The position numbers were made by a program, and so were the translations under genes. Below are positions 49,830 through 58,245 of a stretch of 63,600 nucleotides of DNA, in pieces (within the stretch, counting starts at the first letter, position 1; every line of letters begins with the position of its first letter). Below the pieces are notes generated by a model. It saw nothing but the letters and a program-made list of their open reading frames with translations, did not search any database and was not told the DNA's origin. This DNA comes from Chitinophagales bacterium (GTDB lineage: Bacteria > Bacteroidota > Bacteroidia > Chitinophagales > JADJOU01): the NCBI GenBank assembly GCA_016787225.1, contig JAEUUY010000017.1, positions 1-63,600 of the forward strand, read 5' to 3'.

Positions 49830-52499
49830 TTACTTCTCCGTCACTCGCATCGAAATTCTTCTATTCTTTTGTTTGCACTCTTCGGTGTCATTGGCTGGGC
49901 AAACCGGGTGATTCTGACCATAACCCTCCGCCTTCATTCTATCTGATGCTATGCCTAATTTTACTAGTTCATCCATGACATTCGTGGCTCTTTCACCGGA
50001 TAGTTTTAAGTTAGCATCTGCATTGCCGGTATTATCGGTATATCCACCTATTTTCACTTTTACATTAGGAAATGCTTTTAAGATATTGGCTATATTACCG
50101 AGCTGCTCCTGAGAAGCTGGAGTCAAGATATTTTTTCCAGTTTCAAAAGTCAATCTATCAAAATCAAACCATGTAGTGTCATTCACCATCGAGTTATTAT
50201 CACTTATAAATTTGAATAAACCTGCTTCAATACCATTGTCTGGAACTTGCATTGTTGCTGTGCTACCAGGAAGTGTAATCGCTGCCTGTCCGTCTTGAAT
50301 CATGATTTTTTGCTCTACGATTTCCATTTTGGTCACTTCCTTGTGACAACAATGATTCTGCTCAGCTAAGAAAGGCGCAATGGTCAAACCAACTAATGAT
50401 GTCAGCTTAATTAAAATATTCATAGAAGGACCCGAAGTATCTTTGAAAGGATCTCCTACCGTGTCACCAGTCACTGCAGCTTTATGCGGTTCAGATTTTT
50501 TGAAATATTTCTGTCCATCGATTTCTACACCTTTTTCAAATGATTTCTTGGCATTGTCCCAAGCACCACCCGCATTATTCTGGAAGATAGCCCATAGCAC
50601 ACCAGAAACCGTTACACCTGCCATATAGGCACCTAGAGGCTCTGCACCCATAAATAATCCAACTAATACAGGCGTCACTATCGTTATCAAGCCTGGAAGC
50701 ATCATTTCTCTCAAAGCAGCCTGAGTAGAGATAGCTACACACTTGCCATATTCTGGCTTGCCAGTGCCTTCCATAATACCTGGTATTTCTTTGAATTGTC
50801 TTCTCACTTCTTTTACCATGTCCATAGCTGCCTTACCTACACTACTCATAGCGAGTGCAGAGAAGACGACTGGTACCATAGCACCTATAAATAGTGCAGC
50901 TAGTACATTGGCTTTGAAAATATTGATACCATCGATACCAGTAAATGTCACATAAGCTGCAAATAAAGCTAAAGCGGTCAATGCTGCTGAAGCAATAGCA
51001 AATCCTTTACCAATAGCCGCTGTCGTATTTCCTACTGAATCCAAGATATCCGTTCTACCTCTTACTTCTTCTGGTAGTCCAGACATTTCTGCGATACCTC
51101 CTGCGTTATCTGCTATAGGTCCGAATGCATCAATAGCTAGCTGCATAGCCGTAGTAGCCATCATAGCACCTGCAGCTATCGCTACTCCGTAAAATCCTGC
51201 AAAATGATAAGCACCCATAATAGCTCCAGCGAATAACAAGATAGGCATCCATGTACTCATCATACCGAGGGAAAGACCAGCTATGATATTGGTAGCTGCA
51301 CCCGTTCCAGATTGTCTAATAACACCTAAAACAGGTTTTGTACCTACGCCTGTATAGTATTCTGTAATGGAAGAAATAACACCTCCTACAACCATTCCTA
51401 TAATAGTAGCTATAAATACATCCATTCTGCTAACCATTTTAGCCTTTTCACCGAAAAATTCCATATTCATTTCAGCAGGCAATATCCAGTTAATCAAGAA
51501 AAATACAGAAATCAAAGTCAAAATCAATGAAGACCAGTTTCCTATATTCAAGGCTCTTTGTACATCGCCATTATCATCTTTTACCGATACAAACCAAGTA
51601 CCGACGATGGACCATATAATACCTACTGCAGCTATAGCTACTGGTAAGATAATAGGTCCGATACCACCAAATCCTTGGAAGATACCTTCATTGGCAGGAT
51701 TGCCTAATAAATAATTTCCTAGAACCATAGCTGCTAGAACCGTTGCTACATAAGACCCGAATAAATCTGCACCCATACCCGCTACGTCACCTACGTTATC
51801 ACCTACATTATCCGCGATTGTTGCTGGGTTGCGTGGATCGTCCTCTGGGATACCTGCTTCTACCTTACCTACGAGGTCAGCACCTACATCAGCAGCTTTC
51901 GTATAAATACCACCGCCTACTCTTGCGAAAAGTGCAATAGACTCAGCACCTAATGAAAATCCTGCTAGCACTTCCAAAACCTGTGTCATGGCTGTGGAAC
52001 CACCATTAGCGAAGTCTCCACCCATGAAGTATTTGAATAATAAGATAAATAAGAAGCTCAAACCAAAAACCGCTAGACCAGCTACACCCAGTCCCATCAC
52101 CGTACCACCACCGAAGGATACTTTCAAGGCTTTAGCTAAACTCGTACGAGCTGCTTGCGTCGTTCTGACATTGGCTTTAGTAGCAATTCTCATACCGATA
52201 TTTCCGGCTACTGCTGAGAAAATAGCTCCTATGACAAAAGCAACTACGATAAGCCAGTGTGAAGTAGCTACCATTTGAGATAGCACGCCTAATAAGATAC
52301 CTGCTACAGCTACGAAAATAGCTAGAATACGATATTCAGCGTTTAAGAAAGCCATAGCTCCTTCTGCTATATAGTTAGCGATTTCTGTCATTTTGCTGTC
52401 ACCAGCGTCTTGCTTTTTTACCCATGAGGATAGGAAAAACATGTAAACCAGACCTACGATACCAAAAAATGGTAAGATGTAAATTAAATTGTTGTCCAT
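49830..52499 (-). CDS. hppA: Membrane pyrophosphatase fused to a C-terminal OmpA-like domain
   Basis: This ion-pumping pyrophosphatase (889 residues) uses PPi hydrolysis to move Na+ or H+ outward. The ATG at 52499 ([10 protein letters not shown]) is chosen because similarity starts there; a 25-residue upstream extension has none. About 16 spans, with catalytic motifs [20 protein letters not shown] and [15 protein letters not shown] (about 204-245) and [14 protein letters not shown]. Ala in [10 protein letters not shown] suggests the K+-dependent class. The last 140 residues carry an OmpA domain: [36 protein letters not shown] and KQKNRRISM. The last span exits to the periplasm, so the domain would face peptidoglycan. 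Confidence 0.94.
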   Translation of the reverse strand: MDNNLIYILPFFGIVGLVYMFFLSSWVKKQDAGDSKMTEIANYIAEGAMAFLNAEYRILAIFVAVAGILLGVLSQMVATSHWLIVVAFVIGAIFSAVAGNIGMRIATKANVRTTQAARTSLAKALKVSFGGGTVMGLGVAGLAVFGLSFLFILLFKYFMGGDFANGGSTAMTQVLEVLAGFSLGAESIALFARVGGGIYTKAADVGADLVGKVEAGIPEDDPRNPATIADNVGDNVGDVAGMGADLFGSYVATVLAAMVLGNYLLGNPANEGIFQGFGGIGPIILPVAIAAVGIIWSIVGTWFVSVKDDNGDVQRALNIGNWSSLILTLISVFFLINWILPAEMNMEFFGEKAKMVSRMDVFIATIIGMVVGGVISSITEYYTGVGTKPVLGVIRQSGTGAATNIIAGLSLGMMSTWMPILLFAGAIMGAYHFAGFYGVAIAAGAMMATTAMQLAIDAFGPIADNAGGIAEMSGLPEEVRGRTDILDSVGNTTAAIGKGFAIASAALTALALFAAYVTFTGIDGINIFKANVLAALFIGAMVPVVFSALAMSSVGKAAMDMVKEVRRQFKEIPGIMEGTGKPEYGKCVAISTQAALREMMLPGLITIVTPVLVGLFMGAEPLGAYMAGVTVSGVLWAIFQNNAGGAWDNAKKSFEKGVEIDGQKYFKKSEPHKAAVTGDTVGDPFKDTSGPSMNILIKLTSLVGLTIAPFLAEQNHCCHKEVTKMEIVEQKIMIQDGQAAITLPGSTATMQVPDNGIEAGLFKFISDNNSMVNDTTWFDFDRLTFETGKNILTPASQEQLGNIANILKAFPNVKVKIGGYTDNTGNADANLKLSGERATNVMDELVKLGIASDRMKAEGYGQNHPVCPANDTEECKQKNRRISMRVTEK

Positions 52500-52598
52500 T
52501 ACTTTATAAATAGTTAATTGTTTGATTTTTAAAAAGGAAGGCAAAAATAGAAGTTTTAATTTTCTATGTGCCATTTTTTTTAAGGACTAACTGAACAA

Positions 52599-52682
52599 AT
52601 TGTCCTTTTTAGAACAATTATTAAAAATTGTCCTTTTTAGAGCAATTATTGAAAATTGTCCTTTTTAGGGCAATTATTTATA
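52599..52682 (+). repeat. Three 28-bp direct repeats before satD (operator candidate)
   Basis: ATTGTCCTTTTTAG recurs at 52599, 52627 and 52655, exact 28-bp spacing. Each copy ends in an inverted match (AATTGT...ACAATT in copy 1, AATTG...CAATT in 2 and 3), so each is a dyad. They end at the TATATTTG box of satD, whose product has a C-terminal helix-turn-helix. A repressor site array is the simplest reading. Confidence 0.75.
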
Positions 52683-52688
52683 TATTTG
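52681..52688 (+). promoter_or_regulatory. Promoter -7 box of satD
   Basis: TATATTTG matches TAnnTTTG, 14 bp before the ATG at 52703; the TTG in the third repeat (52656-52658) lies 22 bp upstream and may be the -33 element, so a bound repressor would mask the promoter. Confidence 0.65.
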
Positions 52689-52702
52689 CAGAAATTAAAA
52701 AG

Positions 52703-53311
52703 ATGATAGCAGTTATCACAGGTGATATTATTAATTCTAGGCAAGTCAATTCAAGGTATTGGCAGCCTAAGCTTAAGAAGCTATTCTCGCAAAATATTGC
52801 CGATAAAAAGAAATGGGAAATCTATAGGGGAGATAGTTTCCAAATAGAAGTCAAGGTAGAGGAAGCTTTAAACTGGGTATTCACTATCAAAGCTGCTTTG
52901 AGGAGCGTTGAATTTTTAAATGTACGAATGGCTATAGGAATAGGCGATAAGACATATTCTGGCAAAAAAGTTACAGAATCCAATGGCAGTGCTTTTGTTT
53001 ATTCTGGGGAGTGTTTTGATAAGCTGAAAAATGAAACCTTGGCAATAAAATCACCATTTAATGAATTGGATGACCACTTCAATCCTATTTTAAAATTAAT
53101 TGGATTTATTACTGATAATTGGAAGCCTGTAACTGCTGAGACTATCTATTATGCCATTGAGAATAAAGGTTTAAGGCAAAAGGAGTTGGCAGAAAAATTA
53201 CATAAAAATAGTGCTACCATTAGCAGGGCACTTAAGCGAGGTGGCTATGACGAGATTTCAGAGGCTTTGAATTTGTATACTAAAAAAATAGTTCTATGTT
53301 TGAACTCCTGA
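52703..53311 (+). CDS. SatD-family protein with C-terminal helix-turn-helix
   Basis: About 202 residues from ATG 52703 (MIAVITGDIINSRQ), the typical SatD start. The N-terminal domain (about 1-130) has IYRGDSFQIEV and RMAIGIGDK, a nucleotide-cyclase-like fold in related proteins. The C-terminal part holds a HTH (GLRQKELAEKLHKNSATISRALKRGG, about 160-185). It may sense a small ligand and bind the three repeats upstream, by inference. Its last 16 bp overlap the DUF3307 gene. The frame extends upstream to 52628, but that lies inside the repeats and is rejected. Confidence 0.82.
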   Translation: MIAVITGDIINSRQVNSRYWQPKLKKLFSQNIADKKKWEIYRGDSFQIEVKVEEALNWVFTIKAALRSVEFLNVRMAIGIGDKTYSGKKVTESNGSAFVYSGECFDKLKNETLAIKSPFNELDDHFNPILKLIGFITDNWKPVTAETIYYAIENKGLRQKELAEKLHKNSATISRALKRGGYDEISEALNLYTKKIVLCLNS

Positions 53312-54009
53312 TTAAAATAGTGCTTAGTCATCTGCTAGGAGATTTTGTTTTCCAAACAGATAAAATGGTTAAGAATATTGGAGCTAAGAAATTTAGGTCT
53401 CCGTATTTATATCTGCACGTAGCTATACATCTGGCTATTATGCTGATAATTAATGGATTTAAAAAAGATTATATATTCCCTATAGTGGTCTTAGCCTTTT
53501 CGCACCTAGCTATAGACAGTGTAACGAAAATTTTGATTGTACGGAAAATTAAAGAAATCAACAATCTTATCTTAGATCAGACTTTACATGCCTTATCCAT
53601 TTTTATATTTATTCTTTGCTTATTTGAAGTCCAGATCGAGTGGCACAAGATTTTTAGCAAGGATAATTATCTATTGCTAGCAATGCTGATATTCTTGTTG
53701 AGCACTTGTTCTATTATCATTAGTAAAATAATGTCTTTATTTGATTATAGCCCACCGAATAAGGGACTAGAAGATGCAGGAAAAGTAATAGGTTTATTAG
53801 AAAGATTGTTTATCTTTTACTTTGTAGTTTCAGGATTTTGGGAGGGAATTGGATTCTTGCTAGCTGCTAAATCCATCTTTCGCTTTGGTGAATTGAAAGA
53901 CGGAAAAGATGTCAAGCATACCGAGTATATACTTATCGGGACATTGTTGAGTTTTGGTTTGGCTATTTTAGTTGCGATTATTTATCTGCAACTGAAAGCA
54001 AATATATGA
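53296..54009 (+). CDS. DUF3307 membrane protein
   Basis: This 237-residue protein has about six spans. The DUF3307 signature is at the N-terminus (LLIKIVLSHLLGDFVFQTDKMV) with YLHVAIHLAIML and SHLAIDSVTKILI, His and Asp residues that may bind metal, and DQTLHALSIF. Function is unknown. It overlaps satD by 16 bp, so they are co-translated; the pairing recurs in Bacteroidota as I know it, which suggests SatD controls or senses what this membrane protein does. Confidence 0.82.
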   Translation: MFELLIKIVLSHLLGDFVFQTDKMVKNIGAKKFRSPYLYLHVAIHLAIMLIINGFKKDYIFPIVVLAFSHLAIDSVTKILIVRKIKEINNLILDQTLHALSIFIFILCLFEVQIEWHKIFSKDNYLLLAMLIFLLSTCSIIISKIMSLFDYSPPNKGLEDAGKVIGLLERLFIFYFVVSGFWEGIGFLLAAKSIFRFGELKDGKDVKHTEYILIGTLLSFGLAILVAIIYLQLKANI

Positions 54010-54014
54010 TTAGC

Positions 54015-54593
54015 CTATTTCTGGCAATACTTAGCAGATTCTTCAATTGGGTATTTATTTTGCAAGTTTACGTCATTGAAGCTATGATGGCTCCCCCAAA
54101 AGAATAATTTTTCAAATAGAGGAAGTAGTTTTTTGTTTTTTATTTTTTCGAGAAAATAGATTTCGTGTTCTTTTTCTTTGATCCCCATTTCATAAAGTAC
54201 CTTATTATGGTCATAAATTTCTAACTCATGGAAATATTGCATCATTTTAAAATACTCGCATACATTTCCACTTTCTAGCCTTCCTGCAAAATAATAGGGC
54301 ATAAACCAACCGATAAGGTAGCAGGATAAACTAATAAGTCTTCCAATAAGATGAAATTTGAATTCATAAAATGAAGAAGGCTCAATATGGTATAACTTCA
54401 TAATCTCGAATACCTCTTTTCTATGATACCATTCATCATCTTCTATTTGCTTAATGGCATTCTTTTCTTCTATACTTGAGACAGAGCTCGCGTGACCTAT
54501 ATAAGCGAACGCTGCTGCCTTTTCGGCAGAGTATGCCATTTTTAAAAGGTCTACTAACTTCGAATGACTTTGAACTTTCTCTTTGTTTGTCAT
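54015..54593 (-). CDS. Ferritin-like diiron protein (COQ7/rubrerythrin-like)
   Basis: This 192-residue four-helix protein has carboxylate/His pairs in ferritin-like spacing: YSAEKAAAFAYIGH (Glu ~21), EDDEWYHRKEV (ExxH), FHELEIYDHN (ExxH) and KEKEHEIYF (ExxH). A hydrophobic region (about 84-110) could dip into the membrane, like demethoxyubiquinone hydroxylase. This genome class makes menaquinone, so a ubiquinone role is doubtful; a diiron oxidase or peroxidase is more cautious. It lies 3 bp after pyk on the same strand. Confidence 0.7.
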   Translation of the reverse strand: MTNKEKVQSHSKLVDLLKMAYSAEKAAAFAYIGHASSVSSIEEKNAIKQIEDDEWYHRKEVFEIMKLYHIEPSSFYEFKFHLIGRLISLSCYLIGWFMPYYFAGRLESGNVCEYFKMMQYFHELEIYDHNKVLYEMGIKEKEHEIYFLEKIKNKKLLPLFEKLFFWGSHHSFNDVNLQNKYPIEESAKYCQK

Positions 54594-54596
54594 TGA

Positions 54597-56030
54597 CTAG
54601 TTCACAACTGTAACCTTTACGGTATTGGTCTTTGATTTTTCATTGAAAGGCATGGATGCCGTATTGATAACAATATCATTTTTCTTAACCAGTTTTTTAT
54701 CCTTTAAGATTTGAATAACGTCCTTGATAGTTTGGTCAGTACCCTCAAAACCTTCGTAATAAAAGCCTTTTACTCCCCATATAAGATTCATGGTGTAGAG
54801 GAGAGGCTTATTATCGCTAAAAATATAAATCTTAGATTTCGGACGGAAGCTAGATACTCGGAATCCAGTATATCCCGAGCGAGTAATTCCGATGATGGCT
54901 TTTGCACTTAACCCTTCTGCTAGGTTCACCGCAGAATGACAAACGGCATCAGGGATATAATCTGCATTATCGATATCGCTGACATAGCTCATGGTATTAT
55001 ATATATCAGAATTCATTTCTACCTGCTCTATTATCTTCGACATGGTTTCTATAACCTTGACAGGAAAAAGCCCTACAGAAGTTTCTCCACTCAGCATCAA
55101 GGCATCAGCGCCATCTAGCACGGCATTGGCTACATCCGAAATCTCTGCTCTTGTAGGAAAGCTGCGCTCGGTCATACTCTCCATCATTTGTGTAGCTACG
55201 ATAACTGGTTTTCCCAGTTGATTGCATTTTTTGACAATTTCTTTCTGCAATAGTGGCACTTTCTCTAGAGGCACCTCGATAGCTAAATCACCGCGCGCTA
55301 CCATGATTCCATCCGATACCTCCAAAATACTTTCAAGATTAGTGATGGCCTCTGGTTTCTCTATTTTTGAAATTACTTTTAAATGTAACCATGCCTCACC
55401 AAAGACTTTTTTTACCTCCATGACATCTTCTGCCTTGCGTACAAAGCTGAGGGCTATCCAGTTTGCACGATTGTTGATAGCAAATTCTAAATCTTGCCTG
55501 TCTTTGGCAGTAAGTGATTCTATAGTAGTTTTAGTATGGGGAAAATTGACACCTTTTTTTGATTTGAGTTCTCCACCTTCTAGCACTATTACCTTTATGG
55601 TATGATCGTCTATAATAGATAGTACTTGTAGACATATTTTACCATCATCGACTAATATATTCTCACCAACATTAACGTCCTCGCCAAGTCGGTCATAGCT
55701 CACGTAGAGCTTTTCTAAAGTTGAAATTTGTTTTTGATTCGTAACCAGAAGCTGCTGCCCTACCTCCAATAATATACTGCCATTCTCGACTTCACCTACC
55801 CGTATTTTAGGACCCTGAAGGTCTGCTAGAATAGCTATGTGCGTGCCATGTTGCTTGTTAAAGTCTTTTACTTTCTGAAATCCTTTCAAATGAAAATCAT
55901 AATCACCATGCGAAAAATTGAAGCGAAACACATCTACTCCATTTTTTATCATATTACTAAAAACCTCGTCCGATTCACAGGCTGGGCCATAGGTTGCTAT
56001 TATTTTTGTTTTATTATCTTTTAGAATCAT
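54597..56030 (-). CDS. pyk: Pyruvate kinase
   Basis: Pyk makes ATP and pyruvate from phosphoenolpyruvate in glycolysis. The 477 residues show KTKIIATYGPAC, FRFNFSHGDYDFH, ADLQGPKIRVGEV, the catalytic Lys in LKVISKIEKPEA, MVARGDLAIEVPLE with metal Asp, and PTRAEISDVANAVLDGADALMLSGETSVG. The C-terminal allosteric domain is complete but short. Two minus-strand genes (ferritin-like and esterase) lie within 20 bp on either side. Confidence 0.97.
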   Translation of the reverse strand: MILKDNKTKIIATYGPACESDEVFSNMIKNGVDVFRFNFSHGDYDFHLKGFQKVKDFNKQHGTHIAILADLQGPKIRVGEVENGSILLEVGQQLLVTNQKQISTLEKLYVSYDRLGEDVNVGENILVDDGKICLQVLSIIDDHTIKVIVLEGGELKSKKGVNFPHTKTTIESLTAKDRQDLEFAINNRANWIALSFVRKAEDVMEVKKVFGEAWLHLKVISKIEKPEAITNLESILEVSDGIMVARGDLAIEVPLEKVPLLQKEIVKKCNQLGKPVIVATQMMESMTERSFPTRAEISDVANAVLDGADALMLSGETSVGLFPVKVIETMSKIIEQVEMNSDIYNTMSYVSDIDNADYIPDAVCHSAVNLAEGLSAKAIIGITRSGYTGFRVSSFRPKSKIYIFSDNKPLLYTMNLIWGVKGFYYEGFEGTDQTIKDVIQILKDKKLVKKNDIVINTASMPFNEKSKTNTVKVTVVN

Positions 56031-56047
56031 TGCTTTTAAATTGCGTT

Positions 56048-56827
56048 TTATTTATTATCAATAAATTGATTTACTTTATGGTAAATTTCATCGGGGTTGT
56101 CCGCATGCACCCAATGTCCAGCATTTGAAATGAATTCTAATTCTGCTTTTGGATAGAGGTCAAAGATATGCAATGAGGTCTCTTTCGTTATGTATTTACT
56201 TTGTTCTCCACCTATAAATATTGTTTTTCCAGCGAATCCTTTCTGTGGCATATATTGAATAATTTCAAGATAGTCTCTATAGAGTACTTGCCAGTTAAAC
56301 TTCCATTCAAATTTCATTGACTGCTCATTTCTTCGAATATTTTTCATCATAAATTGCACCACTCCTTCTTCGTGGATATAAGAACGAATGGCATTTTCGA
56401 TATCATTACGATTGGTGTATGCAGCTAGGTTTGTTCCTTTTATCATTACAAATACGTCTGCATGGTGAGGTGGATACTTGTATGGAGCAACGTCTACTAT
56501 GATAAGACTTATTAAAGAATCTGGAAATAGACTTGCAAATTCCATTGCTATTTTACCTCCCATCGAATGGCCAAGTAGGTGACATTTTTCAATGCTCTCA
56601 TTTTTTAATACCGATTTTATATCCATGGCACATGACGAAAATCGCATATCGTCGCTGTGAAACGAACGTCCATGATTTCGAACATCAATACTGATGACGT
56701 AGAAGTTTTCTGACCACTTCTTAGCTAAAGACTGCCAATTATCTAGACTGCCGAATAGCCCATGCACTATAAGCAGACAAGGTTTAGATTTATCTCCTGC
56801 AAACTTGTAATGAATCAATTCTGACAT
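56048..56827 (-). CDS. Alpha/beta hydrolase (YbfF-like esterase)
   Basis: This 259-residue enzyme has the oxyanion motif LIVHGLFGSLDNWQSLAKKW, DVRNHGRS, the nucleophile elbow LLGHSMGG (Ser about 98), the acid near VDVAPYKYP or IFIGGEQSKY, and His in AGHWVHADNPDEI. This is close to the YbfF/acyl-CoA esterase type. Its start is 2 bp from the DUF58 stop region, so both are in one minus-strand transcript with pyk and the ferritin-like gene. Confidence 0.87.
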   Translation of the reverse strand: MSELIHYKFAGDKSKPCLLIVHGLFGSLDNWQSLAKKWSENFYVISIDVRNHGRSFHSDDMRFSSCAMDIKSVLKNESIEKCHLLGHSMGGKIAMEFASLFPDSLISLIIVDVAPYKYPPHHADVFVMIKGTNLAAYTNRNDIENAIRSYIHEEGVVQFMMKNIRRNEQSMKFEWKFNWQVLYRDYLEIIQYMPQKGFAGKTIFIGGEQSKYITKETSLHIFDLYPKAELEFISNAGHWVHADNPDEIYHKVNQFIDNK

Positions 56828-56829
56828 GG

Positions 56830-57741
56830 TTATTTAAGCATCTTAGTGCGTTTTCGGAGAAAGCTCGATAAAATTTGGTTGTAATCTTGGTTAATATCTG
56901 CCTCCACAAAATCTACTCCGTATTGTATACATTTGGTTTTGATTTTGTTTATTTTATCTTCCATTGCTTTTTGAAATTTTGATTGCAATTCTGAGGGTAT
57001 CAATTTAATTTTTTCACCTGTTTCCATATCAATAAACTCAGTAGGCTGAATTCCATAATCAAGCTCTATTTCTGTTTTTTTCTGATGCACATAAAATAAT
57101 ATTAAATCATGCTTTTGAAATGCGAGGTGCTGAAGTGCCTTTACAAATTTTTCGTCAAAACTGTCATCGATAGTGGTATTCAATAGATCCGTAAAAATGA
57201 CAACGAGGGTTCGACGCTTCAACGAATATGCCAAACCATGAATGCATTCGATAATATTGGAGGTAGAATGATTGTTTTCTTTTTGCAAATAGTTATTTAA
57301 AGCGGTATAAATTAACTGCTTATTCTTCTCAGTCAGCTTTGGCTCTATATTCTGTAGAATGGAGTCTGAAAAGAGGGTTAAACCAAAAGCATCTCGTTGT
57401 TTTTTTAACAAGTGAATGAGACTGGCCGCTGCTATACTGCTAAATTCAAGTTTTGTTCGGGGATTTTCTTTAGGAAAATACATGGAGCTAGATACATCGA
57501 TAACCAATTGACAACGGAGATTGGTTTCTTCATCGTATTTTTTGATAAAAAGCTTATCCGTTCTGGCGAATACCTTGTAATCAATACTTTTTAGATTATC
57601 TCCTAGATTGTATTGCTTATGTTCACGAAACTCGGCAGAAAATCCGTGAAATGGACTGCGATGCAGTCCAATCAGGTATCCTTCGACTATTTTTTTTGCC
57701 AAAAGATCCAGTTTATCAATGGAATTTAACTCCTTTATCAT
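56830..57741 (-). CDS. DUF58-domain protein (VWA-like)
   Basis: This 303-residue protein matches DUF58: GYLIGLHRSPFHGFSAEFREHKQYNLGDNLKSIDYKVFARTDKLFIKKYDEE, then a VWA-like core LVIDVSSSMYFP (DxSxS) and FTDLLNTT. Proteins of this family usually sit beside a MoxR AAA ATPase and envelope VWA proteins; neither is here. The MIDAS serines suggest metal binding. A minus-strand TAATTTTG box (57751-57758) lies directly upstream. Confidence 0.88.
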   Translation of the reverse strand: MIKELNSIDKLDLLAKKIVEGYLIGLHRSPFHGFSAEFREHKQYNLGDNLKSIDYKVFARTDKLFIKKYDEETNLRCQLVIDVSSSMYFPKENPRTKLEFSSIAAASLIHLLKKQRDAFGLTLFSDSILQNIEPKLTEKNKQLIYTALNNYLQKENNHSTSNIIECIHGLAYSLKRRTLVVIFTDLLNTTIDDSFDEKFVKALQHLAFQKHDLILFYVHQKKTEIELDYGIQPTEFIDMETGEKIKLIPSELQSKFQKAMEDKINKIKTKCIQYGVDFVEADINQDYNQILSSFLRKRTKMLK

Positions 57742-57750
57742 GTTTCACTA

Positions 57751-57758
57751 CAAAATTA
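57751..57758 (-). promoter_or_regulatory. Promoter -7 box of the DUF58 gene
   Basis: Minus strand TAATTTTG with a TTG (57776-57778) 17 bp upstream; it lies 10 bp before the ATG at 57741. Confidence 0.45.
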
Positions 57759-57910
57759 ATGCTTCCTTTTTTGTTCAATTTAAAATTAAAGTTAATTAAA
57801 GACACAATAAACTTAGCGTTTAAGTGTTATCATGTAGAAAATAACCATAAGTATTCCTCATAGAATGCCAGGCTATGTTTTGCAACAATTTTTAATGAAA
57901 ATGAAAATTT

Positions 57911-57941
57911 TTTGAATAATGTCACAATAAACTTATATTTG
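57911..57941 (+). promoter_or_regulatory. Bacteroidota promoter of the 77-residue gene
   Basis: TTTG (57911-57914), 19 bp, then TATATTTG (57934-57941), a near-perfect Bacteroidota promoter. The ATG follows at 57985. CACAATAAACTTA overlaps it (57923-57935) and is repeated 120 bp upstream (57803-57815). Confidence 0.7.
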
Positions 57942-57984
57942 TAGCGTTAGTAACTTGTAATTCAAACCCAAAATAACTCAATAT

Positions 57985-58218
57985 ATGCAAGAAACCTTTA
58001 CCCACACCGATCTTTTAAAATCAATTTACGGAGAATCAGATTGTTGCGATAATTACAAATTGAAACAAGAGATCTTAAAAAACCCAGTTTTGGCTGAAGA
58101 ATATAGAGATTTAAAGAAATCTAAATCTATGCTTGATGCGCATTTGTTTACTCCAAAGGAATCTACTGTCAACACTATTCTGGCGAGTAGTAAGCGTAAA
58201 GAAAAAGAATTGGTTTAA
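57985..58218 (+). CDS. Small conserved-looking protein of unknown function
   Basis: The 77-residue product (MQETFTHTDLLKSIYGESDC...) is helical and charged, with a YGE-x-CC motif at about 15-22 and a C-terminal basic tail (SSKRKEKELV). It has no signal peptide or membrane segment. A strong promoter and a lone position suggest a real, regulated gene. I do not recognise it; a regulatory or stress peptide is possible. Confidence 0.7.
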   Translation: MQETFTHTDLLKSIYGESDCCDNYKLKQEILKNPVLAEEYRDLKKSKSMLDAHLFTPKESTVNTILASSKRKEKELV

Positions 58219-58245
58219 TTCAAAGAAATTCTGCTAGACCTTTTC

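Noticed and set aside
50380-52278. Several plus-strand frames of 65-115 residues within hppA
   Set aside because: They are antisense shadows of a long, clearly conserved membrane protein gene.
52500-52574. Upstream extension of hppA by 25 residues
   Set aside because: The extension has no resemblance to pyrophosphatases, and [10 protein letters not shown] at 52499 is the natural start of the first span.
52599-52682. CRISPR array
   Set aside because: The 28-bp periodicity is contiguous tandem repetition without spacers, and there are no cas genes; it fits promoter operators.
57803-57935. 13-bp direct repeat CACAATAAACTTA as an operator pair
   Set aside because: Only two copies 120 bp apart in AT-rich DNA, without dyad symmetry; not enough to claim regulation.
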